This document shows, piece by piece, positions 1 to 12,176 of a stretch of 34,124 nucleotides of DNA; position 1 is the first letter of the stretch, and each line of letters begins with the position of its first letter. This stretch comes from Leptospirillum sp. GTDB lineage: Bacteria > Nitrospirota > Leptospirillia > Leptospirillales > Leptospirillaceae. The notes below the pieces were generated by a model, which did not search any database, was not told where the DNA came from, and was given only the letters and a program-made list of their open reading frames with translations. Position numbers and translations under genes: made by a program. Location: contig DAHWBS010000011.1 of assembly GCA_027323445.1 (NCBI GenBank), positions 1 to 34,124 on the forward strand, read 5' to 3'.

Positions 1-100
1 CAAGCCCCGCCTCAAAACGCTCAAGGATCTCGTACTGGAACCCGGCTCTTCTATTATTGGCAACTGTCTTGCCTGAAGGAGCTTTAGGGGGAGTTGCCAC
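1..100 (-). CDS. smpB: SsrA-binding protein SmpB, N-terminal fragment (cut by window edge)
   Basis: SmpB binds tmRNA (SsrA) and delivers it to stalled ribosomes for trans-translation. Only the first 33 codons are inside the window. The reading begins at a GTG (98-100) preceded by a strong GAGGAGG ribosome binding site about 7 bases upstream, and gives VATPPKAPSGKTVANNRRAG followed by FQYEILERFEAGL. The N-R-x-A-x-x-x-Y-E-I-L-E-x-x-E-A-G-L pattern is the start of the SmpB beta-barrel. It begins 24 bases after the pepA stop, so it probably shares that transcript. The rest of the gene and any ssrA gene lie outside the window. The call rests on the conserved N-terminus only. Confidence 0.85.
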   Translation of the reverse strand, partial: MATPPKAPSGKTVANNRRAGFQYEILERFEAGL

Positions 101-124
101 TGAACGGCCTCCTCGTCGTCTCCA

Positions 125-1708
125 TCACTTCCTGGACGATTTCTTCGAAGCCTTTGCTCCTCTTGGATCTTTCCATTCCTTTTCTACCAGACCCTCAAGA
201 AGATGAACGAGAAGACGAATGCCAACACCGACATTTCCCTTTGGTTTATAAGGCTCGTCAGATTCCACCCAGGCGGTTCCGGCAATATCCAGGTGAAGCC
301 AGGGACAATCATCTACGAAGTTTGAAAGGAACGCCGCAGCGGTAATGGTTCCGGCACCGCGTCCACCCACATTCTGCATGTCGGCTATCGGACTTTTGAT
401 CTGCTCGTAATACTCTTCAAACAAAGGAAGCTCCCAGCCTCTTTCACCGGAGACCTCTCCCGCCTCAAGAGCCCTTGCCACGAGGTCCCGATTGTTGCCC
501 AGAACACCGATAGCATGAGACCCAAGGGCCACGGTGACGGCTCCCGTCAGGGTCGCAAGGTCAATAGTCAGCTCCGGATGAAAGGTTTTGATCCCCCATG
601 ACAGGGCATCTGCGAGGATGAGCCTTCCCTCTGCATCGGTATTGATCACCTCGATCGTTTTTCCATTAAAAGCGGTCAGCACATCGCCTGGCTTGTTTGC
701 GGTTCCGCTCGGCATATTTTCAGTCGCAGGCATGATCCCGACAATATGAAGTGGAATATCAAGATCCGCACAGGCCATCATCGTTCCCAAGACGGCCGCG
801 CCACCCGACATGTCACCCTTCATCGCCTCCATTTTCTCTGCAGGCTTGAGAGAAATACCACCAGAGTCAAAAGTCAGGGTTTTTCCCACAAGAAGGACCG
901 GATTCTTATTGATGGCTTTTTTGGGCTTGTACTCAAGACGGATCAGCCGGGCCGGCTCAAGCGAACCCTTGGCGACTCCGGCCAGGGCACCAAGACCCAT
1001 TTGGGAAATCGTCTGGAAATCATAGCTGACAAAAGAGATCTTTCTGGCAGCAGCTTCCTTGGCCGCAGTCTCCGATATCATGGATGGAGTTGCCACATTG
1101 GCGGGGTGGTTGCCCAGATCGCGGGCCAGATAAACGCCCCTGACCACCGCCTTCGCAACGGATATTCCCCGGCATTGTTTTTTCTCGGCATCCTTCGACG
1201 AGGAGATCCAGAGGGCTTCCAGGGGTTGGGCCGGAACCTTCGGCTCAGCCTTGTCTTTTCCGGTTGTTTTGTAGATATCAAATCGGTAAAGGGCCAGCAA
1301 TGTCCCTTCAACAACCGCCTCAGACGACAAAGCCGCATCTTTCAATGCCCCGGAAAGGGTTGAAAGAAGAGTCTTGATACGGCGCTTGGAGGCCGCCTTC
1401 GCAACCTGTCCCGATACCCGGCGCAGACCTTCGGTCGTCAAGGAATCCCGATTCCCCAGTCCTGCCAGAACAAGATGCTGCGGCGACATTTTTCCGAAGG
1501 TCGGAAGAATCATCACATCGCCCCGCTCACCACGAAAGGCACCCTCATCCAGGATTCTTGAAAACTCCCCCGAAAGAGCCGTATCGATTTTCTTTTTCAG
1601 ATCCCCGACGACCCGGCCGTCATCAAAAACACCTACCACAAGCCCCATTGCCGGGTGAGCCAGAGGATCTCCCGTCATCGTTTCAATCTTGACCAATTCA
1701 GGATCCAC
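125..1708 (-). CDS. pepA: Leucyl aminopeptidase, M17 family (PepA)
   Basis: Cytosolic di-metal aminopeptidase that removes N-terminal residues from peptides. With the GTG start at 1708 it is 527 residues, close to the family's roughly 500. The metal and catalytic signature is intact: GKTLTFDSGG (Lys276, Asp281), KGDMSGGAAVLG (Asp299) and the M17 motif NTDAEGRL (Asp358, Glu360, Arg362). The start is uncertain. The frame stays open to a TTG at 1816 without a good ribosome binding site. The GTG at 1708 follows a GGGGAAGGGG stretch at useful spacing. An ATG at 1678 lies close to where family members usually begin but has no ribosome binding site. It lies downstream of queC on the same strand and just upstream of smpB. 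Confidence 0.93.
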   Translation of the reverse strand: MDPELVKIETMTGDPLAHPAMGLVVGVFDDGRVVGDLKKKIDTALSGEFSRILDEGAFRGERGDVMILPTFGKMSPQHLVLAGLGNRDSLTTEGLRRVSGQVAKAASKRRIKTLLSTLSGALKDAALSSEAVVEGTLLALYRFDIYKTTGKDKAEPKVPAQPLEALWISSSKDAEKKQCRGISVAKAVVRGVYLARDLGNHPANVATPSMISETAAKEAAARKISFVSYDFQTISQMGLGALAGVAKGSLEPARLIRLEYKPKKAINKNPVLLVGKTLTFDSGGISLKPAEKMEAMKGDMSGGAAVLGTMMACADLDIPLHIVGIMPATENMPSGTANKPGDVLTAFNGKTIEVINTDAEGRLILADALSWGIKTFHPELTIDLATLTGAVTVALGSHAIGVLGNNRDLVARALEAGEVSGERGWELPLFEEYYEQIKSPIADMQNVGGRGAGTITAAAFLSNFVDDCPWLHLDIAGTAWVESDEPYKPKGNVGVGIRLLVHLLEGLVEKEWKDPRGAKASKKSSRK

Positions 1709-1829
1709 GCAGACACCCCTTCCCCAACCTTCTAAAAGGTTTACAAAAACATCATTGCCGTTTTTTTCCAATACCCGGACAGGAGCTATTATCTCTCCAC
1801 TTTCACCGGCACGCAAGGGAGCCCGGATG

Positions 1830-2516
1830 CTATTTTTTCAAATATTCTATTGGATCAGACGCTCCCGCCTCGGAAAATCCCCTGAGGCGCAGAAGACAAC
1901 TGTCACAATGACCACAAGCCTCTGTAACACCCTGATAGCAAGACCATGTATGGATAAAGGGAACCCCCAGCCTGAGCCCTTCCTGGACAATCCGGGATTT
2001 TCGAAACGTAATGACGGGCGTCACGATACGGATATCCGATCCAGGCTTCGTTCCCTGTCGAATTGCTTCCGTAAAGGCATCGTAAAATATCCTCCGGCAG
2101 TCCGGATAACCGGATGAATCCTCTTCCACTGCACCGATATAAATCCGGTTGGCCCCCCTGATTTCGGCAAGAGAAGTGGCCGTTGCCAGAAAATGGGCAT
2201 TCCGGAAGGGAACATAGGTGACCGGTATTCCCTCCCGATGAAGTGAGCCTTCCGGGATCGAAATGGAACTGTCCGTCAGTGCAGAGCCTCCAAAGGAAGA
2301 GAGGGAAGGAAGGTCCGTCACCTGAAAATCAGTGACGTTCCAGAATTCGCAAAGAGACCTGAAAGAGGCCTCTTCCCGAGCCTGTGCCCTGGCTCCGTAA
2401 CGGATATGCAGAAAAGACACGCACTCATTTTCGGACAAGGCGATGGCGGCCGTAACAGCACTGTCCATGCCGCCGCTGACCAGAACAACCGCTCCCGATG
2501 ATTTTATCTTTGACAT
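1830..2516 (-). CDS. queC: 7-cyano-7-deazaguanine synthase QueC
   Basis: QueC converts 7-carboxy-7-deazaguanine to preQ0 using ATP and ammonia, a step in queuosine synthesis. It has the PP-loop ATP motif SGGMDS at residues 14-19 and the C-terminal zinc site formed by Cys193, Cys201, Cys204 and Cys207 (pattern C-x7-C-x2-C-x2-C). At 228 residues it has the usual length. The ATG at 2516 is chosen because AAGGAGT lies 5 to 6 bases upstream and the conserved fold begins here. A longer in-frame reading up to 2783 would run into queE coding sequence. queE ends 40 bases upstream, so the two successive pathway enzymes are almost certainly co-transcribed. queD, folE and queF are not in the window. Confidence 0.95.
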   Translation of the reverse strand: MSKIKSSGAVVLVSGGMDSAVTAAIALSENECVSFLHIRYGARAQAREEASFRSLCEFWNVTDFQVTDLPSLSSFGGSALTDSSISIPEGSLHREGIPVTYVPFRNAHFLATATSLAEIRGANRIYIGAVEEDSSGYPDCRRIFYDAFTEAIRQGTKPGSDIRIVTPVITFRKSRIVQEGLRLGVPFIHTWSCYQGVTEACGHCDSCLLRLRGFSEAGASDPIEYLKK

Positions 2517-2556
2517 GCCACTCCTTAACTTGAAATGATCTGAAAAAATGCAGCCA

Positions 2557-3195
2557 TCAGACCCCTCTCGCCTTTGGATCAAACAGGATTTTATGGAGCT
2601 GTATCTGTACCCTGAAGCGTCTTTTGGACTCAAGCACCCATCGTCCGAGATCTTTGGGATCAACCATGTCAAAAACCGGCGAAACCGTGACAGGAATCTC
2701 TCCGGGCAAGCGCCACTCGTCAAGAGTGGAAACAACCCAGTCAAAATCTTCCCGACTCTGGCACACCGCCTTGATCTCGTCATTTGACGAAAGGCCCCGG
2801 AAATAATCGGGATTCATCCACTGGCTCATCCCGGATCCCGGAGGCTTGATATCCATGATCACATGACAGGACCTGTCAAGCCCTTCCGGAACAGGAAATC
2901 CTCCCGAGGTTTCGATCAAGACCTCATACCCTTCCGTCCGGAGGAGATTCGCGAGATCCACGAAATCCGGCTGGACGAAGGGCTCTCCCCCGGTGATCTC
3001 GACAAGGTTCGTATCCGCCTTCCTCGTCTCAAGCAGGATCTCCTCCATGGTCATTTCCGTTCCCCCATAGAAGGAATAGGTCGTATCACACCATGTGCAA
3101 CGAAGCGGACAACCTGAAGTCCTGATAAAAAAACAGGGCCATCCCGCAAAAAGGGACTCCCCCTGGATTGAACGAAACAGTTCGGTGATCTTCAA
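2557..3195 (-). CDS. queE: 7-carboxy-7-deazaguanine synthase QueE (radical SAM)
   Basis: Radical SAM enzyme that contracts 6-carboxy-tetrahydropterin to 7-carboxy-7-deazaguanine, the substrate of QueC. The cluster cysteines are Cys29, Cys33 and Cys36 in SGCPLRCTWCDT, the standard CX3CX2C. The N-terminus (ITELFRSIQGES) and the later VEITGGEP segment are typical of QueE. Length is 212 residues, normal for the short form. The start codon is TTG, with GGAG about 9 bases upstream, and it overlaps the stop of the upstream lipoprotein gene in a TTGA arrangement, which suggests translational coupling. It precedes queC by 40 bases. Confidence 0.94.
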   Translation of the reverse strand: MKITELFRSIQGESLFAGWPCFFIRTSGCPLRCTWCDTTYSFYGGTEMTMEEILLETRKADTNLVEITGGEPFVQPDFVDLANLLRTEGYEVLIETSGGFPVPEGLDRSCHVIMDIKPPGSGMSQWMNPDYFRGLSSNDEIKAVCQSREDFDWVVSTLDEWRLPGEIPVTVSPVFDMVDPKDLGRWVLESKRRFRVQIQLHKILFDPKARGV

Positions 3196-4055
3196 CCCGA
3201 AGCTCCGGATACCGGATGGACATCCGGCTGTTGTCCGCCAACGGCGTGGCTGTCCATCTTTTTTCGCAGTTCCATAATTCTCTGGTTGATCAATGCCGGA
3301 TTTGGGTAAGAGGAAATCAGGGCGTTCAACAGATCCAGCGCCTTCTGATACTGTCCATCCTTTTCGTCAATGGAGGCGAGGTTCAGACGGGCTACCGAAG
3401 CGAACGTGCTGTCAGGATAGCGTTTCAAAAATGCGGCCAGTCTGACAGATGCCCCCGAACTGTTTCCGAGAAACGCATCCATTAGCCCAAGCTTGTAGCG
3501 GGCCTTTTCTCCCGTAAATCCGTCAGGAACGCTGCGAACGACCTTTTTATAGAATCTCGATGCATCCCGGTAGTTTTCCCTGTGCTCATAAATTCTTGCC
3601 ATCAAAAGGAAAACTCTCCCCTGAAACTCATTGTCGAGAGAATCCGCATCAATTTTTTCAAGGATCTCAAGAGCCTGATCGGAGCGGCTCAAGCGATCAA
3701 GGTCCCGGGCCAGAAAAAAGGAAACCTTCTGGCGAATCGCTCCTCCCTGGAGGTTTTCCAGGGCTTTCATATAGTCCTGGGAGGCCTGAAGCGGGTCATT
3801 CTGATAGAGGTCGTCCATTCGTCCCAGACGAAAGTAAGCCTTTCCCCTGATTCTGGCAACGGGACTTTTTGCGATCGCTCCGGAAAAATCCTCACGAGCA
3901 CCGGCAAGGTCCAGATGCTCAAGCGCAACCACTCCCTGATCATACTTCCGTTCCGCCCGATTTTTGCTGCAACCGGCCGCTCCGATCAATAACAAGACCA
4001 GAAACATGGCACAGAACGGCCTGGACAGAAGCCGGTCAGGTCGAAGGAGACCCAT
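3192..4055 (-). CDS. TPR-repeat lipoprotein, function unknown
   Basis: Predicted lipoprotein of 287 residues. The N-terminus is arginine-rich, then has a hydrophobic segment (about residues 14-28) ending at Cys29 in LIGAAGC, a slightly weak lipobox with Ala at -3. The rest is helical with recurring TPR-like pairs, for example [20 protein letters not shown] and [20 protein letters not shown], resembling BamD/YbgF-like periplasmic scaffolds. The ATG at 4055 is preceded by GGGGAGA and lies inside the 3' end of gyrA, overlapping it by 20 bases. Its last bases overlap the queE start. A specific role, for example in outer-membrane assembly, cannot be assigned from sequence alone. Confidence 0.75.
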   Translation of the reverse strand: MGLLRPDRLLSRPFCAMFLVLLLIGAAGCSKNRAERKYDQGVVALEHLDLAGAREDFSGAIAKSPVARIRGKAYFRLGRMDDLYQNDPLQASQDYMKALENLQGGAIRQKVSFFLARDLDRLSRSDQALEILEKIDADSLDNEFQGRVFLLMARIYEHRENYRDASRFYKKVVRSVPDGFTGEKARYKLGLMDAFLGNSSGASVRLAAFLKRYPDSTFASVARLNLASIDEKDGQYQKALDLLNALISSYPNPALINQRIMELRKKMDSHAVGGQQPDVHPVSGASG

Positions 4056-6504
4056 CTTCCGTTTCTCCCCTGAGAGGTGCAAGGGATGCACACTGGATTT
4101 CATCTTCCGCCTGAAGGTTCAAAAGCTTCACACCCTGAGCCGTCCGGCCTGTCAGGCGGATCGTCGATGTTTCAATCCTGAGCGCCTGACCTTTCTGTGT
4201 GATGAGAAAAACATCCTCAGCACCCGTCACCTTGATGACAGAGACCACCGGACCGATCTTGTCGGCACCACCCAATATCCTGACCCCCTGGCCGCCACGG
4301 CCCTGAAGACGGAAGCGCTTTCCGGTCTCGACGCGCTTTCCATAGCCCCTTGCTGTAATGACCGCTACAAAATCATCTTCCCGAACCGCCTCGGCTCCGA
4401 CAACAAGGTCATTTGTGGCCAGTTTGATCCCCTTCACACCCGCAGCCGTTCGCCCCATGCTCCGGAAACCCTTGTCAGGATCATCCATAGGGATCAGTAT
4501 CCCCTTGCCGCCCTTTGTCGCGATGAGAATATCGGTTCCTGGCTCGCCAACCATCACCTGGGCCAGACGATCCCCTTCTTCAAGAGAAATCGCTATGATC
4601 CCGCTTTGACGGATCTGTCCGTAATGAATCAGCTGCGTCCGCTTGATCTTTCCCTTCTCTGTGACAAAGACCAGACTTTTCTCTTCTCCGAAGGAGCGGA
4701 TGGACAAAAGCTGTGTGACTTTCTCATCCGGAGCCAGGGCCAGAAGCGACCGGATGCTCTTTCCCCTGGTTGCCCGTTGACCTTCCGGAATCTCGTGGAC
4801 TTTAAGGCGATAGACCTTCCCGACATCGGTAAAGAAGAGGATGGTCTCATGCATCGTGGGAGCAAGTGTTGCAATAACGGCATCGTCTTCCTTGAGAGTC
4901 ACTCCGATCCGTCCTTTTCCTCCCCTGTTCTGGGTCGGGTAGGCATCTTTTGAAAGTCGCTTGATGTATCCCTGGAATGTCAGGTTGACATAACATGGAT
5001 CATCGGGAATGAGGGATTCAAAGTCGATCTCACCTTCATCCGGAACGATTCGGGTCCGTCTGTCATCTCCAAACTTTTCACGAAGCTCGACGAACTCATC
5101 CCTTACGACACTCATCAAAGCGTCCCGGCTGCCAAGGATTCTCTCGAGCTCGAGAATAATCTTTCGAACTTCTTCGTATTCCGCTTCGATTTTATCCCGC
5201 TCGAGGGCCGTGAGTCGCTGCAGTCGCATATCGAGAATGGCACGGGCCTGGATCTCTGAAAAGGCGTAGGAGTTCATGAGCCCCTCCCGGGCCGTCTCGG
5301 GAGAATCTGATGCCCGGATCAGGGCAATGATCTGATCCATCAGATCGATCGCCCTCTTCAATCCTTCGAGAATATGGAATCGTTCCCGGGCTTTCTTCAA
5401 CCGGTACAAGGTTCTCTTCGTAACGACATCCTGACGGAAGTCGAGAAAATGCCGAAGGGCTTCCAGAAGGGAAAGAGTCACAGGCCTCTGGTTGACGATG
5501 GCGACAAAATTGACCCCGAACGAACTCTGGAGCGCCGTCATGGAATAAAGTCGATTGATGATAACCTGCGGATTTCCGTCCCTTTTCAGGTCGAGGACAA
5601 TGCGCATTCCTTCCCGGTTCGATTCGTCCCGGATATCGGCGATTCCGTCAATCTCCTTGTCCCGGACCAATGCGGCAATTTTTTCAATGAGACGGGTTTT
5701 ATTGACCATGTAGGGAATTTCGCTGATCACGATCGCCTGACGATCTGCCCTGCTGCTTTCTTCTACATCGACCACTCCTCGCATAACCACGGAACCGCGA
5801 CCCGTCCGGAAAGCCTCTTCTATACCCGAACGTCCCATGATAAGGCCGCCTGTCGGGAAGTCCGGGCCCGTCACAATCCGGAGAAGATCTTCAATGGAAA
5901 AAGACGGGTTATCGATCATCTCAAGCAGCGCGTTGAGAATCTCCCGGCTGTTATGGGGAGGAATATTGGTCGCCATTCCAACGGCAATACCGGACGATCC
6001 ATTCAGAAGCAAGAGGGGAAGTTTGGCAGGAAGGACCTTGGGCTCTTCAAGAGATTCATCATAGTTTGGACCAAAAGCGACGGTTTCTTCCGAAAGCTCC
6101 GCCATCATCTCCTCGGAAATGGCCTTGAGGCGAATTTCCGTATATCTCATGGCTGCAGGAGAGTCTCCGTCGATCGATCCAAAGTTTCCCTGACCGTCAA
6201 TCAACGGATAGCGAAGGGTAAAAGGCTGGACAAGCCTGACCGCCGTATCGTAAACCGCTGTGTCTCCATGGGGGTGGTATTTACCGATCACGTCACCGAC
6301 AATACGGGCGGATTTTTTGTAAGCTCCGCCAGAACGGACTCCCATTTCGTGCATCGCAAAAAGAACCCGTCTCTGTACGGGCTTCAGGCCGTCCCGGATA
6401 TCGGGCAATGCCCTGCCGACAATAACGCTCATGGAATAGTTCAGGTAGGCCGTCCGGATTTCGGTATCAATAGCAATTGCCTGCTCAAAAGGAATCATGG
6501 CCAA
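4036..6504 (-). CDS. gyrA: DNA gyrase subunit A
   Basis: Breakage-reunion subunit of DNA gyrase. The 822 residues contain the catalytic Tyr121 in [10 protein letters not shown], the quinolone-region stretch [12 protein letters not shown], and a seven-residue GyrA box read as QNRGGKG at 525-531, followed by repeated beta-pinwheel blades to the C-terminus. The GyrA box and full pinwheel support gyrase rather than topoisomerase IV ParC. The position equivalent to E. coli Ser83 is Thr82, and Asp87 is kept as Asp86. The start used is TTG at 6504 with AAGGAG 8 bases upstream; an ATG two codons later is the alternative. It follows gyrB by 51 bases, so the two subunits are likely co-transcribed. Its 3' end overlaps the start of the lipoprotein gene. 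Confidence 0.97.
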   Translation of the reverse strand: MAMIPFEQAIAIDTEIRTAYLNYSMSVIVGRALPDIRDGLKPVQRRVLFAMHEMGVRSGGAYKKSARIVGDVIGKYHPHGDTAVYDTAVRLVQPFTLRYPLIDGQGNFGSIDGDSPAAMRYTEIRLKAISEEMMAELSEETVAFGPNYDESLEEPKVLPAKLPLLLLNGSSGIAVGMATNIPPHNSREILNALLEMIDNPSFSIEDLLRIVTGPDFPTGGLIMGRSGIEEAFRTGRGSVVMRGVVDVEESSRADRQAIVISEIPYMVNKTRLIEKIAALVRDKEIDGIADIRDESNREGMRIVLDLKRDGNPQVIINRLYSMTALQSSFGVNFVAIVNQRPVTLSLLEALRHFLDFRQDVVTKRTLYRLKKARERFHILEGLKRAIDLMDQIIALIRASDSPETAREGLMNSYAFSEIQARAILDMRLQRLTALERDKIEAEYEEVRKIILELERILGSRDALMSVVRDEFVELREKFGDDRRTRIVPDEGEIDFESLIPDDPCYVNLTFQGYIKRLSKDAYPTQNRGGKGRIGVTLKEDDAVIATLAPTMHETILFFTDVGKVYRLKVHEIPEGQRATRGKSIRSLLALAPDEKVTQLLSIRSFGEEKSLVFVTEKGKIKRTQLIHYGQIRQSGIIAISLEEGDRLAQVMVGEPGTDILIATKGGKGILIPMDDPDKGFRSMGRTAAGVKGIKLATNDLVVGAEAVREDDFVAVITARGYGKRVETGKRFRLQGRGGQGVRILGGADKIGPVVSVIKVTGAEDVFLITQKGQALRIETSTIRLTGRTAQGVKLLNLQAEDEIQCASLAPLRGETEDGSPST

Positions 6505-6555
6505 GAAAGTTACTCCTTCAGGGAGAATGAATCGTCAACAAAAATCGGAAATCCG

Positions 6556-9012
<2,457 letters not shown>

Positions 9013-9061
9013 TTATCGCTTGTTGTGACCAAAGTCCATACATGTATTCTGAAACAAGTCC

Positions 9062-10219
9062 TTATCCCATCGGCATCAGGACATACCGGGAGTTCGGATC
9101 ATCGACCGCTCTCCATATGACCGGCATGGAATCCTTTGCCCCAAACTCATTTCCGTAGCGCACATCAAACCGGATCGTTTCCCCTGTTGTAACCCCAAGA
9201 AGAACTCTCAGAAAATCGATCTTGAAGACAAGAGATCCTGGCTCCCCCTTGATAAAGGCGGGAAGGGTCTCAATCGATTCTCCGATCTCCTCATTCATGG
9301 TTCTCAGGGTCAAAAACCGGTCATTCCAGTCAAAAACCACCTCCGGCTTCTTGTCGGAAACAACCGAAACCCTTTTCAGGGCACTGTCCAGGGATTCGCG
9401 GGAAATCTCGACCCCAACGGTGAACTCCGGGGGGAAAGCCTCTTTGTAGTTCGGATAGGGAGTCGACAGAAGTCTTGCAAAGTAATAGAAGCGACCCCAT
9501 CGAAAAGTGATATATTTGGGATTCAGGACGATTTCGACCGACATGTTCGGATCTTTGGAATCAAGATCAAGGACGTGGGCAAGTTCCTGAAGATTCCTCT
9601 TTTTCAGGATAAACCGGCTCTCCGACTGCCCTGCCACCAAACCACCGGCATCCTCTCCCAATGGAATGATTCCATGATGGAGACGATGGCCATCTGTGCT
9701 GACTATGTTCAGAATCGGCCGACCTTTTTCCCCCATCTCCCGGGTCAAAAGAATACCATTCAATGGCTTGCCTTCTTCTTCGGAGGCAAAAGGCAGACTT
9801 TTTTTCAGCTGAGAGAGAAAATCTCCAAGAGGAACAAGAAAAGAATATTCCGCGGTAATCTCCGGAAAAACATTAAACTCTTCCGGGTTTATTCCCTTCA
9901 GGCTGTTCTGAATTCTCTCACGCTCGATTCTCGTCAGTCCGGACGCATCTCTCGTAATGGTCAGATCGCCAGGAGGCAACTGACGGATCAAGTTAAAAAG
10001 GGTCTTTCCCGGAACCGTTGTCTTCCCCGGAGACTTGACCCTTGCAGGCAACTCGAAACGCCCTCCCGTCTGGGTGTCCGATGCGTAAAGGGTGACCGTT
10101 TCCCCTTGTGCATCCAGTAAAACCTGGGATCCCACAAGAGCTGCATTTTTACGGTCAGTCAGTGCGGCAATTCTTTGAACCCCGTCTAGAAAGGTCTCCT
10201 GATCAACGATAATTTCCAT
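9062..10219 (-). CDS. dnaN: DNA polymerase III sliding clamp (beta subunit)
   Basis: Ring-shaped processivity clamp that tethers the replicative polymerase to DNA. The 385-residue length and three-domain layout fit. The N-terminus (IIVDQETFLDGVQRIAALTD) and the C-terminus ending in RYVLMPMG, close to the YVVMPMR of other clamps, are diagnostic. The ATG has AGGA five bases upstream. It lies 61 bases downstream of dnaA, the classical dnaA-dnaN order. The next gene is gyrB and not recF. Confidence 0.96.
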   Translation of the reverse strand: MEIIVDQETFLDGVQRIAALTDRKNAALVGSQVLLDAQGETVTLYASDTQTGGRFELPARVKSPGKTTVPGKTLFNLIRQLPPGDLTITRDASGLTRIERERIQNSLKGINPEEFNVFPEITAEYSFLVPLGDFLSQLKKSLPFASEEEGKPLNGILLTREMGEKGRPILNIVSTDGHRLHHGIIPLGEDAGGLVAGQSESRFILKKRNLQELAHVLDLDSKDPNMSVEIVLNPKYITFRWGRFYYFARLLSTPYPNYKEAFPPEFTVGVEISRESLDSALKRVSVVSDKKPEVVFDWNDRFLTLRTMNEEIGESIETLPAFIKGEPGSLVFKIDFLRVLLGVTTGETIRFDVRYGNEFGAKDSMPVIWRAVDDPNSRYVLMPMG

Positions 10220-10280
10220 TGCTTCCTGTCTCCATAAGATATGTTTGACACTTTCCCTTGCTGTTTAATCCGGACAGAAG

Positions 10281-11675
10281 CTAACCTCTGTTCTCGATCC
10301 TTTTTTTAATCTGCTCTATCTCGTTCATCGTCTGAGGATCGGATTCAAGCGCATCTTCAATATTCTTGCAGGAATGAATGATCGTCGAATGGTCCCTGCC
10401 ACCAAGTTCCCTCCCGATCTCCGGGTAGGATTTATGGCTGATATCCCGGATCAGAAAGGCCGCCATGTGTCTTGCAACGACCATTGAGCGGGTTCTTTTT
10501 TTGGATCGGATGTCTTTGGTTGTCACACCATAATAACCTGCGACTTCGGCCAGTATCCGTTCAACATCCGCCAGGTCCCTGGTGGTCGGAAGAATATCCG
10601 ACAGAAGCTTTCTGGCCACTTCAATGGTGATCGGTCTCCCCATCAGGTTCCCCCAGGCTCCCAGACGGATCATCGCCCCTTCAAGTTCACGGATATTCGT
10701 CTTGACCGTATTCGCCAGAAAAAAGACGACTTCTTCGGGAAGACACAATCCCTCCTGGGTCATCTTGTCTCTCAATATGGCAATTTTTGTCTCGAAATCG
10801 GGAATCTGTATGTCGGCAATCAAACCCCAGCTAAAACGCGATTTCAGACGATCCTCGAGGGTTGCTATTTCACTGGGCATGCAGTCACTCGAAAGGATAA
10901 TCTGTTTTCCATTTTCAAATAGCGCATTGAACGTATAGAAAAACTCTTCCTGGGTTCTCTCTTTTCCAGAAAGAAACTGGATGTCATCCACGATGAGAAC
11001 ATCAATTTTACGATATCGTTCCCGAAATTCGGCCATCTTGGAAAACTTGATTGCCGTCACCATTTCATTCAGAAAGGATTCTGTCGTGATGTAAAGAATT
11101 TTCAGGGAAGGAAACCGGGATTTCATCTGGTTGCCAATTGCAGACACCAGATGGGTCTTTCCAAGGCCGACCCCTCCAAAAACATAAAAGGGATTATAAG
11201 TGTTGGAGGGATTGTTCGCGATGGCTGTCGCCGCTGCGTGGGCGAACTGGTTGCACATTCCGACAACATAGTTTGAAAAAGTATAACGGGAGCTCAGATG
11301 AGTTTCCCACGGACTCGACTGCTCGGGAGACATGCTCAAAGAGCCGGATACCACCTTCAGCTTGTCTTCCGATGGAGCTTCACGAACTTTTTTCTTCCTC
11401 TGGGGAGTTTTTACCGGAGAAAGAACCTCAACCGTCAAAGTGATCCGGTCATTATCCAGAACCTCCCTTATCACGAGCACGATCTCGGACAAATAACGCT
11501 CCTCGATCATTCTCTGGACAAACGAGGATCCGACAGACAAGGTATAGGCTTCCCCCGATCCTGAAAGGGACGCTCCCTCAAAAAGATCCAGAACCCCATC
11601 CCGATCCCGCGCCTGTGCTTCCGGAGCATATTCGCAAAATCTGTTGAGAACCTTCTGAAGAAGGACTGCGTCCAT
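10281..11675 (-). CDS. dnaA: Chromosomal replication initiator DnaA
   Basis: AAA+ initiator that binds DnaA boxes and melts the origin. With the ATG at 11675 it is 464 residues. The Walker A motif GGVGLGKT is at 167-174, Walker B VLIVDD at 226-231, and the domain IV signature GGRDHSTI at 425-432, followed by a helical tail. Domain I is at residues 1-90, with a short charged linker (about 90-125). The ATG has AAAGGA about 11 bases upstream. A TTG nine codons further upstream is possible but has only a poor ribosome binding site. The gene starts right next to the gene-free region carrying DnaA-box-like sites, so autoregulation is likely. Confidence 0.97.
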   Translation of the reverse strand: MDAVLLQKVLNRFCEYAPEAQARDRDGVLDLFEGASLSGSGEAYTLSVGSSFVQRMIEERYLSEIVLVIREVLDNDRITLTVEVLSPVKTPQRKKKVREAPSEDKLKVVSGSLSMSPEQSSPWETHLSSRYTFSNYVVGMCNQFAHAAATAIANNPSNTYNPFYVFGGVGLGKTHLVSAIGNQMKSRFPSLKILYITTESFLNEMVTAIKFSKMAEFRERYRKIDVLIVDDIQFLSGKERTQEEFFYTFNALFENGKQIILSSDCMPSEIATLEDRLKSRFSWGLIADIQIPDFETKIAILRDKMTQEGLCLPEEVVFFLANTVKTNIRELEGAMIRLGAWGNLMGRPITIEVARKLLSDILPTTRDLADVERILAEVAGYYGVTTKDIRSKKRTRSMVVARHMAAFLIRDISHKSYPEIGRELGGRDHSTIIHSCKNIEDALESDPQTMNEIEQIKKRIENRG

Positions 11676-11702
11676 CTCTTCTTCGTCCTTTATTCTAGGC
11701 AA

Positions 11703-12176
11703 GGATCAAAAGTCTTTCCACAGTTCATTCACACCTGTTGAAAAAGTTTTATATGAAGTGGCAAATGGTCATCCGGGGAAAGCCGAAGAATAGGGGGAAG
11801 AGATCCTGATTCCGGGAAATACGGGGAGAACATCAACCTCGGCACAATCCACAAAAAACGGGAGAACCGAACCACCTGCCCCCTGTCTTGGAAATCTCTT
11901 GTCTATTTGTGGATCAACCGTGGACAACCATCAGAACTTCCTGTGCACAACTCGCGTATAACCGGACGCCACGATCCTAACAGATCCATAATCCACAATT
12001 CAAGGAATCCATTCCGAAGGTTATCCCCATAATATCAAATTAATTTTTATATTAAAATATTGATAGTTAAAAGACATATCCACAGAAAAACTCTCCTCTA
12101 CTCTTTACTTCTCACTTAAAACAAAAAACAATACAAAAATTCTATTTCTAAAAAAATCCTCGAGAAAATCTGCAAG
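11703..12176. other. Probable replication origin oriC with DnaA-box cluster
   Basis: Gene-free stretch next to dnaA. Compared with TTATCCACA, there are one-mismatch sites at 11908-11916 (minus strand, TGATCCACA), 11942-11950 (minus, TTGTGCACA), 11989-11997 (TAATCCACA), 12021-12029 (TTATCCCCA) and 12076-12084 (ATATCCACA). Two-mismatch sites lie at 11714-11722, 11845-11853 and 11919-11927. No perfect consensus box was found. An AT-rich block follows on the right. Position beside dnaA, box density and the reversal of gene direction support an origin. Exact limits are not defined. Confidence 0.85.
12030..12170. other. AT-rich candidate DNA unwinding element
   Basis: A strikingly AT-rich tract, including a run around 12038-12060 made almost only of A and T, next to the right end of the DnaA-box cluster and containing one DnaA-box-like site at 12076-12084. 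This is the expected place for the duplex-unwinding element of oriC. No protein-coding reading is supported here. The assignment rests on composition and position only. Confidence 0.6.

Noticed and set aside
2517-2783. Longer form of QueC
   Set aside because: It would overlap queE coding sequence; the ATG at 2516 has a strong ribosome binding site and the fold starts there.
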